NCBI GenBank assembly: GCA_044336815.1
Contig: JBIIOU010000002.1
Location: forward strand, 1 to 49,099
Origin: GCA-2737125 sp044336815
GTDB lineage: Bacteria > Actinomycetota > Actinomycetes > S36-B12
Length of the DNA: 49,099 bases
Reading direction: 5' to 3'
Shown: one piece after another, positions 41,763 to 48,671 of the stretch
How positions within the stretch are numbered: position 1 is the first letter of the stretch
Layout: the number at the start of each line of letters is the position of its first letter
Notes under the pieces: generated by a model
What the model was told of the DNA's origin: nothing
Seen by the model: the letters and a program-made list of their open reading frames with translations, nothing else
The model's database searches: none
Translations under genes and position numbers: made by a program

Positions 41763-42142
41763 ATGGGTGCTCGGCATACAAATAGGTCTTTACGGTCATG
41801 CACCGTCAGTGAGGGGATCTTGTGAATCCCTCGTAGTTGGCTCTGGTGTTGCAGAGTCTGTGCACATGGTGTGCACATAGATTCGTTTCCAAGTATCAGT
41901 CGGCCATGGTTTACCTCGTTGGTGTCAGTAATTCGGATAATTCCAATGTACTCATGAAACTTCTCCACTACATCCGAGCTGTGTGTGATTATTTCATGCA
42001 TAGCGGGCATAGACCCGCAGGTTGGTTTCTGATCATTTGATTAGGCCCAATCAGAAGCAACTTCGTGGGGGATTTGGAATTGGTCCGCGCCGCGTTGGTG
42101 AACTACCCGGCGAAACTGGCTCCCGCATGATGGGATGTGAAC
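41763..42142. other. Left end of the tRNA-Phe-bounded segment, non-coding
   Basis: About 380 bp without a convincing gene. A leftward open stretch (41759-42010) of 83 residues has no family resemblance and reads into the repeat. The region contains an inverted repeat GTGCACA-TGG-TGTGCAC at 41860-41876. No integrase or excisionase fragment was recognised. The ClC gene promoter is expected at its right end. Confidence 0.5.
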
Positions 42143-43282
42143 ATGAGTACTGCGCCCGTCGCTCGCCGCCCACTTCCGGCCATGCTGCTAGCTGCGGTAA
42201 TTGGTCTGGTTTTCGGCTACATTGTTCTAGAGGTTCTCAACGCTGGAATTATTGCGATTTGGGAGACAATTCCTGGGAACTGGACGTCCACTCCCGCCTG
42301 GTATTTATTTGGAATCCTCCTAGTTTCCGCAGTATTGGTATTCGTGATCCGGAAGTTCGTCGGGGATGCCGGACACTCACCAATTGGTGGAATCAAGGTA
42401 AGCAGCGTGACGCCGAAGGAGTACCTCGGTGTGATCTTGGCAATTTTTGCCTCTCTTTGGGGTGGCATCGTGCTCGGCCCCGAAGTTGCACTTGTCGCAA
42501 CTGGATCACTGATCGGTGGTCTTGTTGCCAAGTGGATGCACTTAATTGATGCTAAGGATCAGAAGAAGGTGGTTGGGTTCGGAGCCTTGGGTGCGCTTTT
42601 GGCTTTGTTCGTCGGGCCGATCCTCTCTGGCAGCCTCAAGCTAGGAAGCACCCCCGCAGCTATCGAAGTAGATCAGCTGGGTTGGGCAATTGTCGTGGCC
42701 ATAATCGTGGCGGTCATCATTACGATCGCGCGTGTAGTTGCGGCATTGATCGAACGCGCAACCGGCAGCGCTCCGAACCTGCCGATCCTGTTAGCGGCCG
42801 CAGTCATTGTTGGCATCAGTGCGCTTATCGTCCAGAGCCGTACAGGTGAGGGCATTTTGTTCATCGTCACTTCTGGGGAAGATTTCATCACGAGACTGTC
42901 TACTTTGACGTCTACGTCAACGGTGCTAGCGATCATCATTTTCAAGGCCATTGCTTATGCGGTATCCCTAGGTTGTGGATTCCGCGGCGGCCCGTTCTTC
43001 CCAGCCATGTTTGTAGGGGCCGCGGTGGGCCTGCTCATCTCGCTGGCCTTGGGCGACTCCGGACCTTCGGTGCCAGCAGCAGTTATTGTCGGCGTGATCG
43101 CTTCATTAATAGCCACGGCACCGATGAAGTGGCCGATTGTGATCATCCTTGGTGTTGTTCTCGGCTTGCTGATGGGCACTTGGACGTTAGTGCCCGCGGC
43201 GCTGATCGGTGCAGTCGTCGCGCGACTAATCCCGCGCTGGGGCGACCGCGTGATAGAAAATCCGAAAGTTACCGCGCACTAG
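42143..43282 (+). CDS. ClC-type ion channel / transporter (YfeO-like)
   Basis: This integral membrane protein of 379 residues has about ten hydrophobic segments. GGIVLGPEVALVATGSLIGG corresponds to the ClC selectivity-region helix, and GCGFRGGPFFPAMFVGAAVG to the second anion-pathway motif (GxFxP type). The pattern is closest to the YfeO-like ion-channel branch of the ClC superfamily. The first motif has GPEVAL where many ClC antiporters have GxEGP; the glutamate is retained. ATG 42143 is preferred over GTG 42137. It is the first cargo gene of the tRNA-bounded segment. Confidence 0.85.
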   Translation: MSTAPVARRPLPAMLLAAVIGLVFGYIVLEVLNAGIIAIWETIPGNWTSTPAWYLFGILLVSAVLVFVIRKFVGDAGHSPIGGIKVSSVTPKEYLGVILAIFASLWGGIVLGPEVALVATGSLIGGLVAKWMHLIDAKDQKKVVGFGALGALLALFVGPILSGSLKLGSTPAAIEVDQLGWAIVVAIIVAVIITIARVVAALIERATGSAPNLPILLAAAVIVGISALIVQSRTGEGILFIVTSGEDFITRLSTLTSTSTVLAIIIFKAIAYAVSLGCGFRGGPFFPAMFVGAAVGLLISLALGDSGPSVPAAVIVGVIASLIATAPMKWPIVIILGVVLGLLMGTWTLVPAALIGAVVARLIPRWGDRVIENPKVTAH

Positions 43283-43376
43283 TTCGGGGCTGGCAAAGCA
43301 GGCTCAAGATTCATTCCAAGCATTAAGGAAACGGGGTCATCAGGTACTCGCTCTGGAGAGAGAGTAGCCTGCCGAA

Positions 43377-45566
43377 ATGAGAAAGAAATTAATCGTTGTC
43401 CCTGCCTTGGTGTCTTTCGCGCTCCTGATAGCTGCGCAGGCACCCGTTGCCGTTGCCGATGTGCGCATTAGCGCGACCACGGCGACCCCCTCCATCCCGC
43501 GGGCAACCATTACTCTGGCAACTACAGGCAAGGGCCCCTCAGCAGTGGTAGTTGACCCTTACGGGGGCGTGTATACGGCCGATACGCGGGCCAATACGGT
43601 CACCAAGATTACACCTGAAGGCGACGCCTTCATCCTAGGCACCACAGGTCATCTCCCGACTGCACTCGCACTGGATTCGACGGGCAACATCTACACGGCC
43701 AACAGCGGTGACAATACGGTCACCAAGATCACCCCCGGCGGCGTATCAAAGTTGTTCGGTGCGACCGGTAACCAGCCAATGGGGATCAAAGTTGACGCAT
43801 CAGGCAACGTCTACACCGCTAACTACCAAGACAGCACCGTCACGAAGATCAGTGCTGCGGGAGTCTCGTCTACCTTGGCCGCGACCGGCACGCACCCGCT
43901 CGGCCTCGCACTTGATCCCGCGGGCAACGTATACACCGCGAACGAAGGCTCCGACACGGTAACGAAGGTCACTCCCGATGGGACCCAATCGACGTTCGGC
44001 ACCACCGGGGGCTGGCCGCAGGCGATTGCGATTGATCTGGCCGGAAGTGTCTTCACGGCCAACTGGAACTCCGCCAACGTCTCCATGATCACCTCAGACG
44101 GCACCTCGAGCATCATCGGCAAGACAGGTCGGCGCCCGATCGGCATCACCATTGACCCGAACGGCAACCTCTACGTCACGAATGATGGTTCGGATTCGGT
44201 TTCCCAGCTGACACCGGGTGGGGAATCTCGAGTTATCGCGGTGGCTGGTCGCCGGCCCATCGGTATCACCTCTGATGCAGCGGGCAATCTCTTCGTTGCC
44301 AACTCCGTCTCGAACACTGTCTCGCAGATATTCCCGCGCCCGCCGATCCGACCTAATGTCTTGACTCTCTCGACCGTCACGGTGGCATCTGCGGGTAACC
44401 CGTCTGCGTGGATCATCCCGTTCTACAACGATGTCTACGAATCCAGTGCTTCCTGCCAGGCAGCGCTACCGGCGGTCCAGGCCGCTACGCAGGCCGACCC
44501 GGATCCGGGGGTTCAGGCGGTGGCGTCGACATCCTGTATGGAGGTCGGCAGCGTTCCTTACAACTTCGATATCGCTGAGACTGAACTCACGGTTGCCCAA
44601 TGGGTTGCCTTCTTGAACACGGTTGATCCGCTCGGCAGTAACCGCCACCACCTGTGGGATGCACCCGAGAGTTCGGCCGTGTGGCCCAAGTTCGGATCCA
44701 TCAACCGGAATCTGAAGGCTCCGCTCGGTCAGCGCTACTACGTGGCATCTACAGCGTGGGCGAATAAGCCCTACAACTCAGCGGACTTCTCTCGTGCCGC
44801 ACGATTTGCGAATGCGGCCCAGAACGGCACGGTGCTCTCGAAGAAGACTTCGCCGGTCACCACGGTCTCAGGTCAGCAACTGCAGGTGACCACCTACACG
44901 GTGCGCCTATCGTCTAAGACCGAAACTGGCATGTACACCATGAAGAATCGCAAGGCCACTCGTAACTCCAATACCGGCTTCATGATCTCTAGCCAAAACG
45001 AGTGGATAAAGGCCGCGTATTACGACCCCAATGGTGGTGGAAAGTTCTCCTACTGGGACTACCCCACCAACCCAGGCCTGTATGTCAACTGCCCGGTCGA
45101 CACGTCCGGCTGCTCGACCGGCGAGCAGCCCGTGGCCACCCAACTCGATGTCAATGGCAACGTGACCAACGCGGGAACCCAACCCTTGGCTTCTTTCGAG
45201 TCGCTGCCCGGCAGTTCCCCTGACTGGTGTCCGCAGCCGTTCACTGCCGCTCAGTGCTCACAGACACCGGTTCCGCTGTTCCCCGCGTATGGCGGGAACG
45301 TCAGTTCGGTGGGGCAAGCGCTCACTCGATCGCCATGGGGAACACTAGATCAGGGCGGCAACGTTGTGGAGATCACCGACACGATCGCCCCGCCGCCGGT
45401 GTTGAGTGATCCAAGCATCGTGTGGCGTCGCTGGCACGGTGGTGTCGTTACCGCGACGGCGTACCAGATGTGGCTATCCGCTGTTGGAGTTACGCCGCAG
45501 ACTATTCCCGGATACTCCATCAACCCTTTCCGCGGAATCCGGCTTGTCGTCCAGGGAACGAAGTAG
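43377..45566 (+). CDS. Secreted NHL-type beta-propeller fused to FGE/SUMF1-like domain
   Basis: A signal peptide (1-28, ending APVAVA) is followed by seven repeats of about 42 residues (about 45-330) with the pattern LALDPAGNVYTANxxxxTVT, a seven-bladed NHL-type propeller. The C-terminal half (about 375-729) is a formylglycine-generating-enzyme-like domain: FDIAETELTVAQWVAFLN at its start, NTGFMISSQNEWIKAAYYDP in the middle and DQGGNVVEITDT plus GIRLVV at the end. The catalytic Cys pair of true FGE near the C terminus is absent, so a binding or structural role is more likely. The region just upstream has a GGAGAGAGAG ribosome binding site. Confidence 0.85.
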   Translation: MRKKLIVVPALVSFALLIAAQAPVAVADVRISATTATPSIPRATITLATTGKGPSAVVVDPYGGVYTADTRANTVTKITPEGDAFILGTTGHLPTALALDSTGNIYTANSGDNTVTKITPGGVSKLFGATGNQPMGIKVDASGNVYTANYQDSTVTKISAAGVSSTLAATGTHPLGLALDPAGNVYTANEGSDTVTKVTPDGTQSTFGTTGGWPQAIAIDLAGSVFTANWNSANVSMITSDGTSSIIGKTGRRPIGITIDPNGNLYVTNDGSDSVSQLTPGGESRVIAVAGRRPIGITSDAAGNLFVANSVSNTVSQIFPRPPIRPNVLTLSTVTVASAGNPSAWIIPFYNDVYESSASCQAALPAVQAATQADPDPGVQAVASTSCMEVGSVPYNFDIAETELTVAQWVAFLNTVDPLGSNRHHLWDAPESSAVWPKFGSINRNLKAPLGQRYYVASTAWANKPYNSADFSRAARFANAAQNGTVLSKKTSPVTTVSGQQLQVTTYTVRLSSKTETGMYTMKNRKATRNSNTGFMISSQNEWIKAAYYDPNGGGKFSYWDYPTNPGLYVNCPVDTSGCSTGEQPVATQLDVNGNVTNAGTQPLASFESLPGSSPDWCPQPFTAAQCSQTPVPLFPAYGGNVSSVGQALTRSPWGTLDQGGNVVEITDTIAPPPVLSDPSIVWRRWHGGVVTATAYQMWLSAVGVTPQTIPGYSINPFRGIRLVVQGTK

Positions 45567-45595
45567 TTCAACTAGATTTAGGGCTTGTTTACCGG

Positions 45596-45982
45596 TCAGG
45601 CGCTCGAGCTTTTGAGGTTGCTGAGCTCGGTGGTTGAGGTAGGGCAAAGAATGCAGAACTCGTTTCCTTCAGGATCAGCGAGCACAACTCAAAAAACTTC
45701 GCCTTGACCTATGTCACGACGCGATGCACCAAGGTTTATGAGGCGCTCGACCTCCGCCTTATGATCACGTGGCCGAAAATCCAGGTGAAGCCGATTCTTC
45801 GTGACACGATCCTCGGTCACGGGGAGGAAGAGAAGCGCAGGTGTGGCATCGGCTGCGGATCGAATCTCGACTTCTGTGTCGTCCTCATTAGTGACGATCA
45901 CGTCTAGCGCTCGGGCCCACCAGAGGCCAAGTTCCCGGTGGTCGTGCGCATCGATTACAACTTGCTCCCATGCCAGTGGCAT
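45596..45982 (-). pseudogene. VOC (glyoxalase-like) protein with an in-frame TGA
   Basis: The leftward frame starts at ATG 45982 with MPLAWEQVVIDAHDHRELGL and reads as a small glyoxalase/VOC protein (RLHLDFRPRDHKAEVERLIN, GASRRDIGQGEVF). It hits TGA at 45689-45691 and then continues in the same frame with VVLADPEGNEFCILCP to a second stop at 45596. Family members have Trp (TGG) at this position before VVLADPEGNEFC, so a single G-to-A change explains the stop. The truncated product would lack the last strand, which carries a metal-ligand Glu. It lies inside the tRNA-bounded segment. Confidence 0.8.
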
Positions 45983-46023
45983 GAAGCGAGTAGTACATTT
46001 CTGGCCTTAATGGTGGGATCCAG

Positions 46024-46100
46024 TGGTGGCCAGGGACGGGGTCGAACCGTCGACCTTCCGAGTTTCAGTCGGACGCTCGTACCAACTGAGCTACCTGGCC
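46024..46100 (-). tRNA. tRNA-Phe (anticodon GAA)
   Basis: A complete cloverleaf on the minus strand: acceptor GGCCAGG (46100-46094) pairs with CCTGGCC (46034-46028). The D arm is TAGCTCAGTTGGTA, the anticodon stem-loop TCCGA-CTGAAAC-TCGGA with anticodon GAA, and the T arm GACGG-TTCGACC-CCGTC. CCA is encoded (46026-46024). Its 3' part is duplicated at 41719-41762. Confidence 0.96.
46025..46068 (-). repeat. att-like direct repeat, right copy (within tRNA-Phe)
   Basis: This is the 44-bp sequence identical to 41719-41762, running from the anticodon loop to the second C of the 3' end of the intact tRNA-Phe. Identity stops abruptly at the anticodon loop, the usual crossover position for tyrosine recombinases acting on tRNA genes. 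Confidence 0.9.
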
Positions 46101-46160
46101 TGGTGCAACGAACTGGGCGAGCAGTTCGTTGCAAAGGCCCGGAGCGAACTCCGGGCCTAG

Positions 46161-46234
46161 CGACCCCGACCGGGCTCGAACCGGCGACCTTCGCCGTGAC
46201 AGGGCGACGCGCTAACCAACTGCGCTACGGGGCC
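46161..46234 (-). tRNA. tRNA-Asp (anticodon GTC)
   Basis: A minus-strand cloverleaf: acceptor GGCCCCG (46234-46228) with CGGGGTC (46168-46162, one G-T pair), D arm TAGCGCAGTTGGTTAGCGC, anticodon loop CTGTCAC with GTC, and T arm GCCGG-TTCGAGC-CCGGT. CCA is not encoded. It is the middle gene of a three-tRNA cluster. Confidence 0.96.
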
Positions 46235-46247
46235 AACATTTCGTGCG

Positions 46248-46320
46248 TATCCCCAACGGGGTTCGAACCCGTGTTACCGCCGTGAAAGGGCGGTGTCCTA
46301 GGCCACTAGACGATGGGGAC
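46248..46320 (-). tRNA. tRNA-Glu (anticodon TTC)
   Basis: A minus-strand cloverleaf starting GTCCCCATCGTCTAGTGGCC. The anticodon stem-loop is CCGCC-CTTTCAC-GGCGG with TTC, the T arm ACGGG-TTCGAAC-CCCGT, and the acceptor closes with TGGGGAT. CCA is not encoded. The first acceptor pair is G-T. It is the first gene of the leftward cluster Glu-Asp-Phe. Confidence 0.94.
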
Positions 46321-46455
46321 CTACGAGCATCTCCGTCGACCATTACGCCGTTGGCGACCGGCCAAGCATACGTGCTGGCCCCGGCGAGGTCCTAATGGGG
46401 AGCATTCGCTGGCTCCAGCCCACCTGGCGGAACGGGGTCAACCCATAATGGCGGG
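46321..46455. promoter_or_regulatory. Divergent region between tRNA cluster and metallopeptidase gene
   Basis: This 135-bp gap has no gene. A stem-loop GGCC-A-AGCA-TACG-TGCT-GGCC lies at 46360-46380. CATAAT at 46444-46449 lies 6 bases before the GTG start of the metallopeptidase and is a candidate -10 for a leaderless message. The tRNA promoter should be on the left side. Confidence 0.45.
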
Positions 46456-46806
46456 GTGATTGAGGTGTCTGCGGCTGACTTCGAAGGTTTGGTGGCACAG
46501 GCGTTGGACTTGATCCCCGCCGAGTTAGCGGCCGCTTTCGACAACGTGGTCGTCGTCGTGGAAGATGAACCACCAGCAGATGACCCGCAGTTATTGGGGC
46601 TCTACACGGGCATCCCACTGACCGAGCGTGATAGTTCATACGCTGGGGCGCTGCCCGATCAGATCACTATTTTTCGCCTCCCTACGCTGGAGATGTGTGA
46701 CAGCATCGAAGAAGTCATTGACGAAGTCCGAATCACCGTCGTCCATGAGATTGCGCACCACTTCGGTATTGATGACGAACGGTTGCATGAACTCGGTTAC
46801 GAATAG
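46456..46806 (+). CDS. Small zincin-type metallopeptidase-family protein
   Basis: This 116-residue cytoplasmic protein carries the zinc motif HEIAHHFGIDDERLHELGYE at the C terminus (His97, Glu98, His101, with a downstream HELG). It matches the small metallopeptidase family found across actinobacteria and other bacteria. The N-terminal part (FEGLVAQALDLIPAELAAAF) and the middle LLGLYTGIPLTERDSSYAG are also typical. No signal peptide. Substrates are unknown. GTG 46456 is probably leaderless. Confidence 0.88.
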   Translation: MIEVSAADFEGLVAQALDLIPAELAAAFDNVVVVVEDEPPADDPQLLGLYTGIPLTERDSSYAGALPDQITIFRLPTLEMCDSIEEVIDEVRITVVHEIAHHFGIDDERLHELGYE

Positions 46807-46835
46807 TGTTTGCGTAGTTAAAAAGGAGCAGCGAA

Positions 46836-47609
46836 ATGAAGTTGCAAGGATCCGTAGTTTTCGTTACCGGTGGGGCATCAGGCTTGGGCGAGGCGGTGGT
46901 GCGCCGCGCGATTGCCGATGGTGCCAAGGGGGTAACGATTGTCGACCTTGCTGAAGATAAGGCGAATGCTCTTGCCGCCGAACTCGGCGACCGGGTTTTG
47001 GTCGTAAAGACTGACATCAGTAAAGAAGATCAAGTTGCTGCCGCTGTTAGTGCAACGCTTGCAAAATTTGGGCGCCTCGATGTGACCGTCAGTTGTGCGG
47101 GTATTGCCATCGCCGAACGCACTTTGGATCGTGAGGGCCAGCCAGCCCCACTTCCGAATTACGCGAAGGTAATCGGTGTCAACCTAGTTGGGACATTTGA
47201 TGTAGTTCGTCAGACCACCTCGGCCATGGCAAAGAACGAACCAAATGAAGAAGGTGAGCGGGGAGTTGTCATCATGACGGCGTCAGTCGCTGCCTTTGAT
47301 GGTCAAGTGGGCCAAGCCGCCTACAGTGCTAGCAAGGGCGGGCTAGTTGGCATGACTTTGCCGCTTTCACGTGACCTAGCACCGGTCGGTATTCGCGTTA
47401 TGACGATCGCACCCGGGCTACTGGACACCCCTATTTATTCATTTGCGCCGCCATCGTTGAAAGAGCAGCTGTCCAAAACCCCGGTGTTCCCTAAGCGCTT
47501 GGGTCGCCCTGATGAATTTGCGAAGCTAGTTGCGGCGATCATCGACAATGCCTATCTAAATGGCGAAGTTATTCGACTTGATGCAGCAGTTCGCTTGCCA
47601 CCGAAATAG
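46836..47609 (+). CDS. Short-chain dehydrogenase (3-hydroxyacyl-CoA dehydrogenase type II-like)
   Basis: This is a 257-residue SDR. The cofactor motif is TGGASGLG (about 11-18) and the acidic residue after strand 2 (IVDLAED) indicates NAD preference. The catalytic Tyr163 and Lys167 are in AAYSASKGG. The closest pattern is the HSD10-like type II 3-hydroxyacyl-CoA dehydrogenase, with NLVGTFDVVRQ, SVAAFDGQVGQAAYSASKGG and GLLDTPIYSFAPPSLKEQL. It would act in fatty-acid or branched-chain amino-acid breakdown. The substrate is inferred. AAAGGAG lies upstream of ATG 46836. Confidence 0.9.
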   Translation: MKLQGSVVFVTGGASGLGEAVVRRAIADGAKGVTIVDLAEDKANALAAELGDRVLVVKTDISKEDQVAAAVSATLAKFGRLDVTVSCAGIAIAERTLDREGQPAPLPNYAKVIGVNLVGTFDVVRQTTSAMAKNEPNEEGERGVVIMTASVAAFDGQVGQAAYSASKGGLVGMTLPLSRDLAPVGIRVMTIAPGLLDTPIYSFAPPSLKEQLSKTPVFPKRLGRPDEFAKLVAAIIDNAYLNGEVIRLDAAVRLPPK

Positions 47610-47622
47610 TGGGCGAGGTTGC

Positions 47623-48023
47623 TTACTGAGACTCGCGATTATCAAGCCAGTATTGGACTCGTTCCCTAGCTGAATTGTTTAGCACGTCTTGAGCGTGATA
47701 ATGCTCGTAAATTTCTTGAGCGTTATCGATGCTCTCAATCCCGCAAGCTTTAAGTAAAAAGGATATGTCGTCACTGTCGCGTATCCCGCGGTTGGCTCGG
47801 AGTTTCATGGCTAGCAACATTCGCACGGAACCGATGGAAACGGTGACGCGACCTTGACTCATAACTTCGACCCAGTCCTCGAGGCCGACGGGTGGAACAT
47901 AGGCGAGCGCTGCTTGGTTTATCCAGTCCGGCGGAAGTGAATACTTGATAGTCATTTCTTCGACTGTCTGGTCAGCGACGCCGCCAACTCTTCGAGTAGT
48001 TCTCGAACCTGTGCGGATGACAT
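47623..48023 (-). pseudogene. DUF6036-type nucleotidyltransferase remnant (internal deletion and frameshift)
   Basis: A start-like ATG at 48023 gives MSSAQVRELLEELAASLTRQ and stops within 25 residues. In the next frame, from about 47985, the sequence continues as VADQTVEEMTIKYSLPPDWI, then SIGSVRMLLAMKLRANRGIR and DSDDISFLLKACGI, the C-terminal half of DUF6036-type nucleotidyltransferases. The conserved N-terminal catalytic core (GGxA ... DxD region, roughly 50 residues) is missing at the junction, and the frames do not match. It is best explained by an internal deletion with frameshift. It lies 11 bases after the XRE-type gene, its usual partner. Confidence 0.7.
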
Positions 48024-48034
48024 TGTGGCCGGCA

Positions 48035-48610
48035 CTAGACGCTAACCAACACTGATCTGTCCAGATATATGCCATGCAGCACCAACGGCGCTGGTGTATT
48101 TCTTCGGGCATCACGGCGAAGTGAAGGCACCTCTTCTACATCCCATGGTTCAGTGAGTGTGTACTTGGATTCCTGCAACCATGTTGGAAGTGGAAGCGCA
48201 TCATCGGTGAGTGCGCAGTCAATTACGCCGGCAATCAACGCGTCAAACCTGACGTCACCGGTTGGCGCGGGTGGGTTAATCACTAGGGCCACCCTGGTGG
48301 CACCGTCAACGCGTCGAAGGTCGTCATTGAGTTGGATAATCTCTCGCCAAGCTGAGCGCTCATCCTTGGCGGCTAAGTGGACCCCTATGTCGGTCGCGAC
48401 CTCCCACGCGGCGCGCAATGTTGTGGGGAGAATTGTTAAGCGGCTGCCCAGGTGAGCGAGAATCCCATCGAGCCTTCCCACGGTGGCGTCCTCGGAGCCA
48501 GACTCAATCGCCGAAATACCAGGTTGATGTATTCGGCAGGACGCTGCTAGAGCCCGTTGAGTGATTCCCCGATAGGTGCGGGCTGAGCGAAGCAAAGCCG
48601 CTGCTGGCAA
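48035..48610 (-). CDS. XRE-type helix-turn-helix regulator of a nucleotidyltransferase pair
   Basis: The N-terminal helix-turn-helix (about 3-60) reads ALLRSARTYRGITQRALAAS and later QPGISAIESGSEDATVGRL. The C-terminal domain (about 100-191) has DGATRVALVINPPAPTGDVR, LTEPWDVEEVPSLRRDARRN and ends HGIYLDRSVLVSV, a pattern I associate with regulators encoded upstream of DUF6036 nucleotidyltransferases. TTG 48610 is chosen as start because AGGAGG at 48624-48619 is 8 bases upstream; GTG 48619 would sit on that site. The regulator looks intact although its partner is broken. Confidence 0.8.
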   Translation of the reverse strand: MPAAALLRSARTYRGITQRALAASCRIHQPGISAIESGSEDATVGRLDGILAHLGSRLTILPTTLRAAWEVATDIGVHLAAKDERSAWREIIQLNDDLRRVDGATRVALVINPPAPTGDVRFDALIAGVIDCALTDDALPLPTWLQESKYTLTEPWDVEEVPSLRRDARRNTPAPLVLHGIYLDRSVLVSV

Positions 48611-48627
48611 GGTGGCCACCTCCTGTA

Positions 48628-48645
48628 GATATGGTATACCGTATC
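48628..48645. promoter_or_regulatory. Palindromic operator upstream of the XRE-type gene
   Basis: GATATGGTATACCGTATC is an 18-bp inverted repeat with one mismatched pair. It sits directly upstream of the Shine-Dalgarno sequence of the leftward XRE-type gene and overlaps a TATACC -10 candidate. Placement and symmetry fit an autoregulatory operator. Confidence 0.7.
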
Positions 48646-48671
48646 ACAGTTTCCCACCCCCGACGTAGTGG

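Noticed and set aside
41719..41800. Second functional tRNA-Phe gene
   Set aside because: Only the 3' part is present; the anticodon stem, D arm and 5' acceptor strand are missing.
41759..42010. Leftward 83-residue coding frame
   Set aside because: No family resemblance, no ribosome binding site, composition unlike neighbours, and it runs into the att-like repeat.
45689..45982. Intact 97-residue VOC protein ending at the TGA
   Set aside because: The conserved VVLADPEGNEFC motif continues in frame right after the stop, so the shorter frame is a truncated gene rather than a natural end.
45596..45982. TGA read as tryptophan (genetic code change)
   Set aside because: Many genes in the window end in TGA with overlapping starts, so TGA is clearly a normal stop here.
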